Source of the DNA: DATKEJ01 sp963768715
GTDB taxonomy: Bacteria; Bacteroidota; Rhodothermia; Rhodothermales; DATKEJ01
DNA length: 64,000 nt
Reading direction: 5' to 3'
Assembly (NCBI GenBank): GCA_963768715.1
Contig: CAVYJC010000011.1
Coordinates: 248,001-312,000, forward strand
Shown here: piece by piece, positions 50,644 to 59,728 of the stretch
Position numbering within the stretch: the stretch's first letter is position 1
Layout of the letters: every line of letters starts with the position of its first letter
Program-made: the position numbers and the translations under genes
Notes under the pieces: model-generated
The model's database searches: none
What the model saw: only the letters and a program-made list of their open reading frames with translations
What the model was told of the DNA's origin: nothing

Positions 50644-50687
50644 GGGGTCGCCGGTCTGTGGTGGAGCTGGCGACCCCGACATTTTTA
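50644..50687 (+). terminator. Rho-independent terminator between convergent genes
   Basis: GGGGTCGCC pairs perfectly with GGCGACCCC around a 16-base loop, followed by GACATTTTTA. The U-run serves plus-strand transcription only. It ends inside the stop codon of the convergent minus-strand gene. The transcript it ends could be the small protein gene or an unseen RNA in 50505-50640. Confidence 0.7.
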
Positions 50688-51434
50688 TACGGCCCCGGCA
50701 CGTACGGCAAATGTCAGAAGGAACCGATTCAGCAATGAATCAACCTCGGTAGTTGGCTCCAGTGAACCGACAACTCGGCGGAACGTCTCGTCGTCAGCCA
50801 GAAGGGGATAGTGGTGGCGGTATTCAATTATCCGCGCCTCCTCTGCTTCAGCATCGAGCTCGCTGTGAAACTGCGTCCCGTAAATGGGACGATCCTTGAT
50901 GCGGATCGCCTGGAAGGGTGCGACGTCGTTACTCGCCAATTCGACTGCGTTGTGAGGCAAAACGGATACACGATCCTGGTGTCCCATATTCGCCTTGAAC
51001 GTCCTCGGGAAACAAGAGAACAGTTCGTCGGCAAGACCCAGTTCAGTCAGTTCGACGGCGCCGCAACCCATTTCGACCCGTTCGTTGTCATTAATCACTT
51101 CCCCGCCGAATGCCCGTGCGATGAACTGATGTCCCCAGCAGCAGCCGAATAGCGGCATCCGGCGATCGTGGATCTCGTAGATGAGATCGATCAGGTCTTG
51201 GGTCCACGTGTAAGTTCGCGTAACCGAAAAGGCGCCTGCCCCGCCGATGAGCACAGCATCGACGTTTTCGAGGACGTCAGGTGTGAGCGGATCTCGGATC
51301 GCGTTCGTGACCACCAGTTGGTCTCTGCGCAACAGCGTACGCTTCAGGAAGGTTTCCTGCTCCTCGTGCTCGACGTGCGGCTCGAGTCGAATCTGGATCA
51401 GTCTGACCCGAAGCTCATCGAAAGATGGGGCCAC
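50685..51434 (-). CDS. Type 1 glutamine amidotransferase (GMP synthase-like class I domain)
   Basis: The 249-residue protein has the class I nucleophile motif GCCWGHQFIARAFGGEV (Cys99) and the His-Glu pair in YGTQFHSELDAEAEE. It is the stand-alone type annotated as GMP-synthase-like amidotransferase. Such proteins hydrolyse glutamine or gamma-glutamyl compounds; the true substrate of this group is mostly unknown. No synthetase partner is next to it. maf lies 34 bases upstream in the same direction, so they may share a transcript. Confidence 0.88.
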   Translation of the reverse strand: MAPSFDELRVRLIQIRLEPHVEHEEQETFLKRTLLRRDQLVVTNAIRDPLTPDVLENVDAVLIGGAGAFSVTRTYTWTQDLIDLIYEIHDRRMPLFGCCWGHQFIARAFGGEVINDNERVEMGCGAVELTELGLADELFSCFPRTFKANMGHQDRVSVLPHNAVELASNDVAPFQAIRIKDRPIYGTQFHSELDAEAEEARIIEYRHHYPLLADDETFRRVVGSLEPTTEVDSLLNRFLLTFAVRAGAV

Positions 51435-51468
51435 TTGCGCCTCGCGGGTGATGGACGGACGAACGGAT

Positions 51469-52047
51469 TCAGAAGATACGCAGATCCGGGAAATGCTCGC
51501 GTGCGAGTCGATAGACCTTGCTGACGGGAAGCCCCATCACGTTGTAGTAATCACCTTCGATTGAGCAAACAAACAGAGCTCCGCGATCGTCTTGAATTCC
51601 GTAGGCGCCTGCCTTGTCGAACGGCGATCCGGATGCAACATATTCGTCAATTTCGTCGTCCGTGAGCGGGCTGAAGGTGACGAGTGTCTTTTCATGGTCA
51701 ACGACTTCCCGGCCCGAGTCTTTGCCCACAAGAGCTACACCAGTGTACACGGCATGGGTTCGGCCACTGAGAGACCGGAGCATCCGCCTGGCCTCTTCAG
51801 GAGAATCTGGTTTCCCAAGAATCGTTCCGTCGAGGACCACAATGGTGTCGGCTGCCAGAACCAGCTTGTCTGGATGACGCTCGGCGACTGACCTCGCCTT
51901 ATCGACCGCCATCATTTCCGCCGCATCTTTCGGGGCAACCCCATCCGGAATAACCTCATCGAGGTTGCTCACGTCAATTTCGAATGAGACGCCCAGATGA
52001 GCCAGCAGGCTTTGCCGGCGGGGCGAGCCCGACGCTAGAATGATCAT
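51469..52047 (-). CDS. maf: Maf family nucleotide pyrophosphatase
   Basis: The 192-residue protein starts with MIILASGSPRRQSLLAHLGV, the Maf/YhdE signature, followed by AADTIVVLDGTILGKPDSPEEA, LSGRTHAVYTGVAL, and the SPFDKAGAYGIQDDRGALFV block. These place it in the dTTP/UTP pyrophosphatase group, which hydrolyses modified or normal pyrimidine nucleotides and has been linked to septum inhibition. It lies ten bases after the tail-fibre-like gene on the same strand. Confidence 0.95.
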   Translation of the reverse strand: MIILASGSPRRQSLLAHLGVSFEIDVSNLDEVIPDGVAPKDAAEMMAVDKARSVAERHPDKLVLAADTIVVLDGTILGKPDSPEEARRMLRSLSGRTHAVYTGVALVGKDSGREVVDHEKTLVTFSPLTDDEIDEYVASGSPFDKAGAYGIQDDRGALFVCSIEGDYYNVMGLPVSKVYRLAREHFPDLRIF

Positions 52048-52057
52048 GGAGCCAGGT

Positions 52058-53596
52058 TCAGGAGCCCACGTGCTCTCGCATGTGTTGTTCGAGGAGTATA
52101 CGCAACTCTTCGATAGCCTTTTCCTGCCTGGCCAGCTCGAGCGACTGACGCTTGATTATTTCACTGAGTACTTCACTGTGATCAAGGCCGACCACCGCGT
52201 TGACGCGTTTGGTGTCGAGATTCTTGTTGGTCTCCCACGCGCGCCCGACCAACCGCGACAGGTCGTCTAGCGTGATATGCTCAGGCTCCACTGCGACAGC
52301 TGTTCCGTCTTCAAACCCTGAGGCAACGAGGTAGTCCCCTTTATTGACAGGTCCTTTCGCGCGGACGAGCACTTGACCTACAAAGCTGACTGCTTCAAGA
52401 TCGGTCACATCCTCTGTACCCTTTCGAGCATTGCCAAGAACGGCCGGCCGATCGGTAATGACCATGACCTGCTGAGCCCCCTGCGTACGGCGACTAACCT
52501 TCCCCCCGAAGACGCCCACGACGTCACCGCCCGCAAACGACTCACCCCGCGTGAGGTGCGGCAGATACTCGGCATAGTCGGCACCGGAAGTGTTGTAGGC
52601 CACCCCTCCGCTTCCGTTACCCTCGATCTGGCCGACGAGCACGGCTTCATTGTTGAAGAAGCCAATAAAGTTTGCCGCGACCCCAACGTTTCCGGAAGAG
52701 CCGGTCTGGAGTGCGAGCACGTCCTCACTGGTGGAGGTTCCGGTATTCTGGATCAGGCCTACATAGGAGGTGCGGCTGCTTCCAGTGTTCACGTCAGGAT
52801 TGTCCTGGAACAGGAAAGCGAAATCCCCGGAATTGGTAACGACGATGCCATTGTCCGCCGGGTTCTGAATGTCAATACCGTCGTCGCCCGGTGACGAAAC
52901 ATACAGCCCGTCACCACCTGGTGCGGAAGCGTACAATGCCGCGCCGCCTATGTTAGTCAGCAAGATCCCATGCAAATCGGCGCCGTCGACTTCGATCCCG
53001 TCGCTCGCCGTTGCACCTTCTACTCGCAGTACGTCACCTGTACCATTATTCGTAATTCTGAGGAGCTTTGTGCCGTCGACGTTCGCTGTCCCTGAGATGA
53101 CCGCCGGCAACCTGAGATCAAGCGCCTCGAGCGACATGATCGAATAGGGTGACGCGACGATCTGCGGTCTCGGCAGTAGCTCGTCACCACCGTCCACTTC
53201 GATCGACAGCCACAACTCATCGTTGAAGTCGACATTTCCCAGCGACGATGCGGAGCCGAGCAGCACGTTGTAGATCCCGTCCGTCACCACCACGTTGTGC
53301 TGCGATTCAGTCCACTTTGTGAGTCCGGCCGTCGGGAAATCCTTCAGGCGAAATACGAAGTCGTGCGTTCCCGTGGCCGGGGAGCCATCGTCCTCCAGAT
53401 AACCCTGGAAACTGATGTAAAGCGGCGCATTAACCGCAGCAGCAGCTGTCTGAACGTTCCCGCTTTCCTCAGTTGCCGCGGGAGCCGTGGGGAGGTCGCG
53501 ACCGACCGGCGGAGGCTCGGGATTGGATTGCGCGTAGCTGGAAGACGCGATTGCTAAGCTGAGAACGAGTGGCAGAAAGAGGCAATGATCTTGCAT
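52058..53596 (-). CDS. Secreted tail-fibre-like surface protein
   Basis: The 512-residue protein has a signal peptide (LFLPLVLSLAIASSSYAQ). Residues 55-160 carry a conserved secreted module (YISFQGYLEDDGSPATGTHD-FVFRL, then GIYNVLLGS, LWLSIEVDG). A long stretch of short beta repeats follows (GDGLYVSSPGDDGIDIQNPA, DNGIVVTN). The motif SGADYAEYLP and the following GDVVGVFGGKVSRRTQGAQQ match the region found before the endosialidase-type chaperone in phage-like tail fibres. A coiled coil ends it (KRQSLELARQEKAIEELRIL). A trimeric fibre on the cell surface is a reasonable inference. No phage genes are around. No autoproteolytic S74 domain is evident. Confidence 0.6.
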   Translation of the reverse strand: MQDHCLFLPLVLSLAIASSSYAQSNPEPPPVGRDLPTAPAATEESGNVQTAAAAVNAPLYISFQGYLEDDGSPATGTHDFVFRLKDFPTAGLTKWTESQHNVVVTDGIYNVLLGSASSLGNVDFNDELWLSIEVDGGDELLPRPQIVASPYSIMSLEALDLRLPAVISGTANVDGTKLLRITNNGTGDVLRVEGATASDGIEVDGADLHGILLTNIGGAALYASAPGGDGLYVSSPGDDGIDIQNPADNGIVVTNSGDFAFLFQDNPDVNTGSSRTSYVGLIQNTGTSTSEDVLALQTGSSGNVGVAANFIGFFNNEAVLVGQIEGNGSGGVAYNTSGADYAEYLPHLTRGESFAGGDVVGVFGGKVSRRTQGAQQVMVITDRPAVLGNARKGTEDVTDLEAVSFVGQVLVRAKGPVNKGDYLVASGFEDGTAVAVEPEHITLDDLSRLVGRAWETNKNLDTKRVNAVVGLDHSEVLSEIIKRQSLELARQEKAIEELRILLEQHMREHVGS

Positions 53597-53700
53597 GGGC
53601 TTTGGGATTCTTGGATTTGGCGAGGGCCGTCGTTTGGGTGGTGCTGGCTCAAGAAATATAACTCGGCGTTAGCTAAGGGCCATTTGGACCGCTACTTCCG

Positions 53701-55224
53701 CTACTTCGAAACACGCATTTGAACGACCAAACCGGACAAGAGAAGCAACAGACCGAATCCCAATACAGGGAGGTCGCCAACTGCCGCGTACGGCGTCGTG
53801 CCGGTGAATTTGGGAACCGACAGGAGCCGGGTGGTGCGCGCCATCCACTCCGTCTTACCCTCCGTCGTGCCATCCGGCAAGATGAGCCCGCTGGTGCCTG
53901 TCACCGTGACCTGGACGACTGCCCGGCCGGTTTCGATGGCTCTTAGGCGCGTGAAAGCCCAGTGTTGCCTGTATCCGGCCGTCTCACCCCACCATCCATC
54001 CTGCGCGAGAACGACGTAGAATGCTACTTGCTCCGGATCGGCATCTCGAGCCGCCCGTCCAAAAGCCGACTCAAAGCAAATCATGATGCCGAGGTCGACC
54101 GCTCTTAGCGACAATCTGCCGGGCGACGAGCCGGCCCCGTAACCTGTAGCGCCACTCGACGCCACCGCCAGACTTCGGAGCCATGGATATCGGTCCACGT
54201 ACGGCACCCGCTCCGCGAACGGAACGAGTATTCGCTTGTCATATCTCCCCGTAATGCCGACAAACGGACTGATGATCACCGCGCTATTGTAATACGTCTC
54301 GTCACCGGTTTCGGCCGACGTTTCTTTGACCACAGCTCCCGTCAGAATTGGAGCCTCCAGGCTGTCGATAAACGATTTGAGTCGGGTATATCCGGCACTC
54401 GGCCGATTGCGGGATCGAAGCACCGGAAGCGCGGTCTCGGGCCATATGACAAGGTCTGGACGAGGGCCGTTAGCAGTCCTCGTCAATTGGATCAGTGTGT
54501 CTGGCCGAGCCTCGTCCCAGATGTTTGACCACGACGCTGGTGACAGGGCGGGCTGGACTGCCAGAACTTCGAACTTTCCGGTGACGGCCCGCTCTATTCG
54601 GGAACGATGATAGCCCAGGGTAATCGACGCCATGATAAACAGGGCCAGTGCAGACCAGGCGCGGATCCGAGACGGTCTTGTTCTGGATAGAACGGCTGTG
54701 ACGACGAGCGCATTGCAGAGAAGTACCCACGTCGAAAGACCGGGTGCTCCCACGTATGCGGCGAGTTGATTGATCGGGAAAACGGTCGCTTGTGTGTGTC
54801 CTGGAATCAACCAGGGGAATCCGATCTCTGTATGAAACTGGGCATATTCGACTATGGCCGAAACGCCGAAAAACAGTCCGAAGCGCATGGCCATCGGTTT
54901 GCGGCCGGTACCAATACCGAATAGCCAGAACGGAATAGACGCGGTCAACGAAAGAGCCACGAGTCCGGCCAGCGATGCGTTTCGCGCCGAGGCGACGGGG
55001 TGCATGACAACCCAGTACCCGGCCAGCACGATCATGATGAACGATGCGGTCGTGCTTTCTGCAACCACTTCGCGCCAGGAGATTCCGCCGGACAGGCGGA
55101 TTAGTAGCGGGGCCAATGCGAACCATGCCAGAAAACCCAGCGGAAACGGGGGAAACGAGAGACCCATGAAGACGCCACTCACGGCGGCTCCCAAATACGG
55201 CGTATGTTGCAAACGACGGGTCAT
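53701..55224 (-). CDS. lnt: Apolipoprotein N-acyltransferase
   Basis: The start is taken at 55224 (MTRRLQHTPYLG), eight codons inside the longest frame. About six membrane helices precede a C-N hydrolase domain with the catalytic triad: Glu in DLVIWPETALPV, Lys in GRYDKRILVPFAERVPY and Cys in LGIMICFESAFG. It N-acylates the diacylglyceryl Cys of lipoproteins in the inner membrane, a function relevant to the lipoprotein at 15245. At 507 residues it has normal length. It is transcribed alone, with divergent spacing to the acylase gene. Confidence 0.95.
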   Translation of the reverse strand: MTRRLQHTPYLGAAVSGVFMGLSFPPFPLGFLAWFALAPLLIRLSGGISWREVVAESTTASFIMIVLAGYWVVMHPVASARNASLAGLVALSLTASIPFWLFGIGTGRKPMAMRFGLFFGVSAIVEYAQFHTEIGFPWLIPGHTQATVFPINQLAAYVGAPGLSTWVLLCNALVVTAVLSRTRPSRIRAWSALALFIMASITLGYHRSRIERAVTGKFEVLAVQPALSPASWSNIWDEARPDTLIQLTRTANGPRPDLVIWPETALPVLRSRNRPSAGYTRLKSFIDSLEAPILTGAVVKETSAETGDETYYNSAVIISPFVGITGRYDKRILVPFAERVPYVDRYPWLRSLAVASSGATGYGAGSSPGRLSLRAVDLGIMICFESAFGRAARDADPEQVAFYVVLAQDGWWGETAGYRQHWAFTRLRAIETGRAVVQVTVTGTSGLILPDGTTEGKTEWMARTTRLLSVPKFTGTTPYAAVGDLPVLGFGLLLLLSGLVVQMRVSK

Positions 55225-55420
55225 CCCGCAAAATACCCGATGATGCAACGTTAAGCCCTATTTGACTGAAGCCTGGACATCAAGGTATTTTGGCTGCGAC
55301 CGTCATGGGTTGCTGCGAGAACGTCGCGGCCGTGAATCATGCTTCGAGGAACCTGTTTGACATGCTGCCCGATCGGATGCTCGTCCACTTGAGAAGGCCC
55401 CACTCAATGCGGTATCACCG

Positions 55421-57910
55421 GTGATTCGTCGCTTAGTATCACTCGTGCTCGTCGTTCTCGTGACGCTGGGTGTCATTTACGTCCTCGCGAATCCGACCCG
55501 TTTTGTCTATTCGATTCGTGGACTGCCGGGATTTGTGCCTCCGATGGGGACATTGCTTGACCCGGCAGAAGGTCTCTGGCACACGGCTCGCGCCTCGCGT
55601 TATCACGATGGAAAGAGTGAACTGGCCGGATTGAAGGCCGATGCTCGCATCATCAGAGACGATCGCGGCGTGCCGCACATCTACGCCGAAGAAGACCGAG
55701 ACGCTATCATGGCGATGGGGTACGCTCTTGCCGAGGACCGTCTCTTCCAGTTGGATTTTATTCCGCGCGCCGCGGCCGGCCGTCTTTCCGAGGTATTCGG
55801 CGCGGAGTTGTTGCCGACCGACCGGTATCTGCGTTCGACGGGTATGGAATGGACGGCGGAGCGGGATCTCGCCCGACTCAAGTCGGAGAACGGGATCAGC
55901 TACGATTTGCTCACATGGTTCGCCGACGGGGTGAACGCTTACGTCGATCAGCTTGACGACGAAGATCTTCCCCTCGAGTTCAGGCTACTAGACTACCGCC
56001 CCGATCGGTATAGCCCGATCCAGGGTCTCCGTGTGCTGATGTACATGTCGTACGACCTCTCCTTTCATACCGATGATATTTCGTACGGACGTGTACAAAA
56101 GATGATGGACCCGGCTGAGTACGAGAAGCTGTTTCCAACCTACAGCCGTCTGTTCGAACCAATTGTGCCCGGCTCTGCTCGGGCTGATGCCGGCAAGAAG
56201 CGGTATCAGGAAACAGCCGCTGCGTACGGGAGGGAGATTGAGCCAAATAGCCTTTTTCCGGGATTCGAACCAGGCAAAGGATCCAACAACTGGGCGGTGA
56301 CCGGAAACCGCTCGGCTACGGGCAAAGCCATCCTCGCCGGCGACATGCACCTTCGTTTGACCCTTCCGTCGATCTGGTATGAGGTGCACCTGTCGACGAA
56401 GGATCTGGATACGTACGGGGTCACAATTCCCGGCGCACCGCTGCCTGTGGAGGCTTTCAATAATCGATTCGGGTGGACCTTTACCAATTCCGGGGCCGAT
56501 CAAATTGATCAGTATCGACTGGAACTGAATGAGAATAAGTCGTCGTACCGCTTCGAAGACGAGTGGGTGCCCTTCGACATCGTTCTCGATACCGTGTTCG
56601 TGCGGGGCGCCGGCACGTTTGTAGACACGCTCCGATACACCCGCTTTGGTCCCGTGATGGGATGGGACGCCGAGCCGTATGCGGTCCAATGGACGGCGCA
56701 CAAGTCGTCACGAACGCTGGAGGCGCTATGGGATATGCATCACGCGGTCGATTCTCGATCGTTTCAGAAGGCCATCAGCAAATGGGATGCGCCGATGCAG
56801 AACATCCTCTACGCCGATTCGACGGGGACGATTTCGATTCGCACCGCCGGATATCTGCCGATTCGGCGAAGCGGTACGGGGGCCGGACTTTTGGACGGGA
56901 CGTCGAATAAGGATGACTGGACCGGGCGCGTTCCTTTCGACCAACTACCGTTTGCGGAGAATCCAGCCCAAGGGTACCTGGCTTCGGCAAATCAGCAGCC
57001 TACGGCCCGGGGGTACAAATACTACGTCAATCACGACTGGGCGACCGGATATCGGTCGCTTCGAATCAATGAACTGCTGCGATCGCGAGACAAACAAACC
57101 GTTGCGGATCTGAAGGCATATCAGTCTGACGTGCACGTCGTCCAGTACGATCTTTTCGTCCCGCTGCTCGACACGCTGAGCAGGCTGAGTCCGGACGCGG
57201 CCCATTTGCGGGACTTATTGAAGCACTGGAACGGCAACGCAGATATCGATCGGCCGGAGCCGCTTGTCCTCGATCACTTTCTCAAAATCCTCGAGCGTTT
57301 GACGTGGGATGAGTTCGACGCCGAGTCGGCGCGGAGGCCCAGGGAGCAGCAGCTTTACTACCTGCTGACGGAGGAGCCGAAATCGCAGTGGCTCGATATA
57401 CGCGACACACAGCTGCTTGTCGAGCGGAGTGCGGATCTTCTCCGATCCGCTTTGGAGACGACCGTCGACACACTTCGGGCGCGATATGGATGGGGAGAGG
57501 AGAACTGGACCTGGGGCGACCACCACGTTATTTCAATACAACACCTGACGCGCTCGAAGGCGCTCTCGGCGCTCGGTTACCGGAAGGTGCCCTATCCCGG
57601 ATTCGACAAAACGCTGTCGCCGGCCCGCCGGCGGGAAACCTATCACAGTGCGAGCTGGCGAATGGTCGTCGACTTCTCGACGTCACCACCCGAGGCGTTC
57701 GGTGTTTTTCCAGGAGGCGAGAGCGGGAATCCGTACAGCGCCCATTACGACGACTTTATTCCGACTTACCTGCAATTCGGCTACTATCGGCTTTCCAGGC
57801 CGGAACGGCCGGAAGACGCCCTGGGCCGGCAGGCGCTTGCTGAAACAATTCTTATGCCGGCCGAGCCGACGAATGCCGACACCCTATCCACTTCAAACGC
57901 GAATCGATGA
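55421..57910 (+). CDS. Penicillin acylase family protein (Ntn hydrolase)
   Basis: The 829-residue protein has an N-terminal export/anchor helix (LVSLVLVVLVTLGVIYVLA). The alpha chain region has RDDRGVPHIYAEEDRDAIMA and GYALAEDRLFQLDFIPRAAA. The autocatalytic Ser nucleophile is in GKGSNNWAVTG (Ser288), where the precursor would be cut to form the beta chain, followed by the GDMHLRLTLPSIWYEVHLS block. Family members hydrolyse amide bonds of penicillins, acyl-homoserine lactones or other N-acyl amino compounds in the periplasm. The overlapping downstream symporter (ATGA) suggests that the released amino acid is taken up. Substrate unknown. Confidence 0.9.
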   Translation: MIRRLVSLVLVVLVTLGVIYVLANPTRFVYSIRGLPGFVPPMGTLLDPAEGLWHTARASRYHDGKSELAGLKADARIIRDDRGVPHIYAEEDRDAIMAMGYALAEDRLFQLDFIPRAAAGRLSEVFGAELLPTDRYLRSTGMEWTAERDLARLKSENGISYDLLTWFADGVNAYVDQLDDEDLPLEFRLLDYRPDRYSPIQGLRVLMYMSYDLSFHTDDISYGRVQKMMDPAEYEKLFPTYSRLFEPIVPGSARADAGKKRYQETAAAYGREIEPNSLFPGFEPGKGSNNWAVTGNRSATGKAILAGDMHLRLTLPSIWYEVHLSTKDLDTYGVTIPGAPLPVEAFNNRFGWTFTNSGADQIDQYRLELNENKSSYRFEDEWVPFDIVLDTVFVRGAGTFVDTLRYTRFGPVMGWDAEPYAVQWTAHKSSRTLEALWDMHHAVDSRSFQKAISKWDAPMQNILYADSTGTISIRTAGYLPIRRSGTGAGLLDGTSNKDDWTGRVPFDQLPFAENPAQGYLASANQQPTARGYKYYVNHDWATGYRSLRINELLRSRDKQTVADLKAYQSDVHVVQYDLFVPLLDTLSRLSPDAAHLRDLLKHWNGNADIDRPEPLVLDHFLKILERLTWDEFDAESARRPREQQLYYLLTEEPKSQWLDIRDTQLLVERSADLLRSALETTVDTLRARYGWGEENWTWGDHHVISIQHLTRSKALSALGYRKVPYPGFDKTLSPARRRETYHSASWRMVVDFSTSPPEAFGVFPGGESGNPYSAHYDDFIPTYLQFGYYRLSRPERPEDALGRQALAETILMPAEPTNADTLSTSNANR

Positions 57911-59430
57911 ACGAAAGCCAGGGCGCAAACGAATCCCATCGCTTTTCGTCGCGCTGGGGCCTCATCCTCTCCGTGCTCGGAATCGCTGTCGGAACGGGAA
58001 ACATCTGGCGGTTTCCACGCATCGCCGCTCAAAACGGGGGAGACGAAGGCGCGGGCGCGTTCCTGGTCGCCTGGCTCGTATTTCTCCTGATCTGGAGCGT
58101 GCCCCTCATCGTAGCGGAGTATGGTTTGGGCAGACGATCGCGCCTCGGTGTCGTAGGTACGTTCGCTACCCTGGCCGGCGGACGGTTTGCCTGGATGGGA
58201 GCGTTCGTCGGCTTCGTCGCATCGGCAATCATGTTCTACTATTCCGTCGTTGCAGGATGGTGCCTCTTCTATTTCGGTGAGGTGATCGCAACGCCGCTGC
58301 CGATCAATTTGGAGACGGCCACGGCTACGTGGGAACGATTTCAGGCGGCCGGCTGGCCGTTGCTCCTGCACGCCCTGGCCATGGGGGTGGGGGTCGCCGT
58401 GTGCATGAAGGGAGTCTCCTCGATCGAGCGCGCTAACAAGTTCCTTGTTCCGTCCCTTCTCATCATCATCATCATCTCGGTCGTTCGCTCGTTGACGCTC
58501 CCCGGATCTTCCGCGGGCGTCGCGTACCTGTTCACGCCGCAGTGGTCGCAGCTCGGAAATCCAAGACTTTGGCTCGAAGCATTGACGCAGAACGCATGGG
58601 ACACCGGAGCCGGATGGGGCCTGATCCTGAGCTACGCCGTCTATATGCGAACCAAAGACAGTGTCGTAAAGAATGCCTTCATCACCGGCATCGGCAACAA
58701 CACAGTTTCGCTCCTCGCGGCCATCATGATTTTCGGGACGGTGTTTTCGGTTCTTGGATCCGAAATGTCAAGGCCGGAAGTACTCGACGTCATGCGCTCG
58801 AGCGGACCCGCTTCTACCGGACTGACATTTATCTGGATGCCGCAACTCTTTGCAAAGATGCATTTCGGCAAACTGTTGGCCGCGCTCTTCTTCCTGGGAT
58901 TGTCGTTTGCCGCATTGAGCTCGCTCATCTCCATGATCGAACTTGCTACACGCATGTTCGTCGACGCGGGCTTGACCCGAAAGAAAGCCCTCGCGGCAGT
59001 GGGGGTTGTCGGCTTCTCGCTCGGTATCCCGTCGGCCCTGAGCCTCGAGTTTCTGGGCAACCAGGACTTCGTGTGGGGTGTTGCGCTCATGATCTGCGGC
59101 GCCTTCATCGCATTCGCCGTAATCAAATATGGTGTGAATCGTTTCGCGGACGAAGTGAACGATTCGCCGGCAAGCGACTGGAAATTGGGCGTTGTTTGGA
59201 GAAATCTCATCCGATGGCTGGTCCCGCTGCAGGCCATCGTGCTCCTCGTCTGGTGGATGGGACTGGCAGCCACGGTGTATGCGCCGGATGACTGGATGAA
59301 CCCGCTAAATCCATATAGCGTAATGACTTGCATTGTGCAGTGGGGCGTGGTTCTGGTCGTTCTGATCGTGCTGAACAGGCGGCTTGCTGGTCCATGGTCG
59401 GGGCGAAGCGCGCTGTATTCTGCGGACTGA
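57907..59430 (+). CDS. Sodium-dependent transporter, NSS family, coupled to the acylase gene
   Basis: The 507-residue symporter overlaps the acylase stop by ATGA. TM1 has the hallmark GLILSVLGIAVGTGNIWRFP, with later conserved segments VGFVASAIMFYYSVVAGW, NAWDTGAGWGLILSYAVYM and GLSFAALSSLISMIELATR. There are about twelve spans. It belongs to the bacterial NSS/SNF family that takes up amino acids with sodium. Linkage to a periplasmic amidase suggests uptake of its product. It differs clearly from the paralogue at 28487 and has a longer loop after TM3. Confidence 0.93.
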   Translation: MNESQGANESHRFSSRWGLILSVLGIAVGTGNIWRFPRIAAQNGGDEGAGAFLVAWLVFLLIWSVPLIVAEYGLGRRSRLGVVGTFATLAGGRFAWMGAFVGFVASAIMFYYSVVAGWCLFYFGEVIATPLPINLETATATWERFQAAGWPLLLHALAMGVGVAVCMKGVSSIERANKFLVPSLLIIIIISVVRSLTLPGSSAGVAYLFTPQWSQLGNPRLWLEALTQNAWDTGAGWGLILSYAVYMRTKDSVVKNAFITGIGNNTVSLLAAIMIFGTVFSVLGSEMSRPEVLDVMRSSGPASTGLTFIWMPQLFAKMHFGKLLAALFFLGLSFAALSSLISMIELATRMFVDAGLTRKKALAAVGVVGFSLGIPSALSLEFLGNQDFVWGVALMICGAFIAFAVIKYGVNRFADEVNDSPASDWKLGVVWRNLIRWLVPLQAIVLLVWWMGLAATVYAPDDWMNPLNPYSVMTCIVQWGVVLVVLIVLNRRLAGPWSGRSALYSAD

Positions 59431-59728
59431 GCCAATAGGGTCTTCGAATGCGCGTTGTTATGAAAAGGGCCGACGATTTCGTTTGGCGGGTTCTTCGGAG
59501 AAAATACCTTGCGATCGGCTTGACGTTGATAGGCCCAAATTCATAATTTTCCAAACATATAAGCGTACCGTCGATCGCGGCGGATTGTGGTAGGAATCAG
59601 GCTTCCTGCGGAGGCGCTTGAAGGGATCCTGAATTTGTGTTGCCGGCCGGCTTATCTGGTTTAAGTAGGGAGGCAAGCGTTCTCTTCACCTGCGTTGGGA
59701 GCCGATCCAGTCTTATGGGGAGGCGTCC
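59431..59728. other. Intergenic region before the propeller-protein gene
   Basis: A 298-base spacer with an AT-rich stretch around 59528-59560 (TAGGCCCAAATTCATAATTT) that probably contains the promoter of the next gene, plus the GGGGAGG ribosome-binding site at 59717. No repeat array, RNA gene or coding sequence was recognised. Confidence 0.4.

Noticed and set aside
52058..53596. Prophage or phage remnant, because of the tail-fibre-like protein
   Set aside because: No capsid, terminase, integrase or lysis gene is nearby, and the protein has its own signal peptide.
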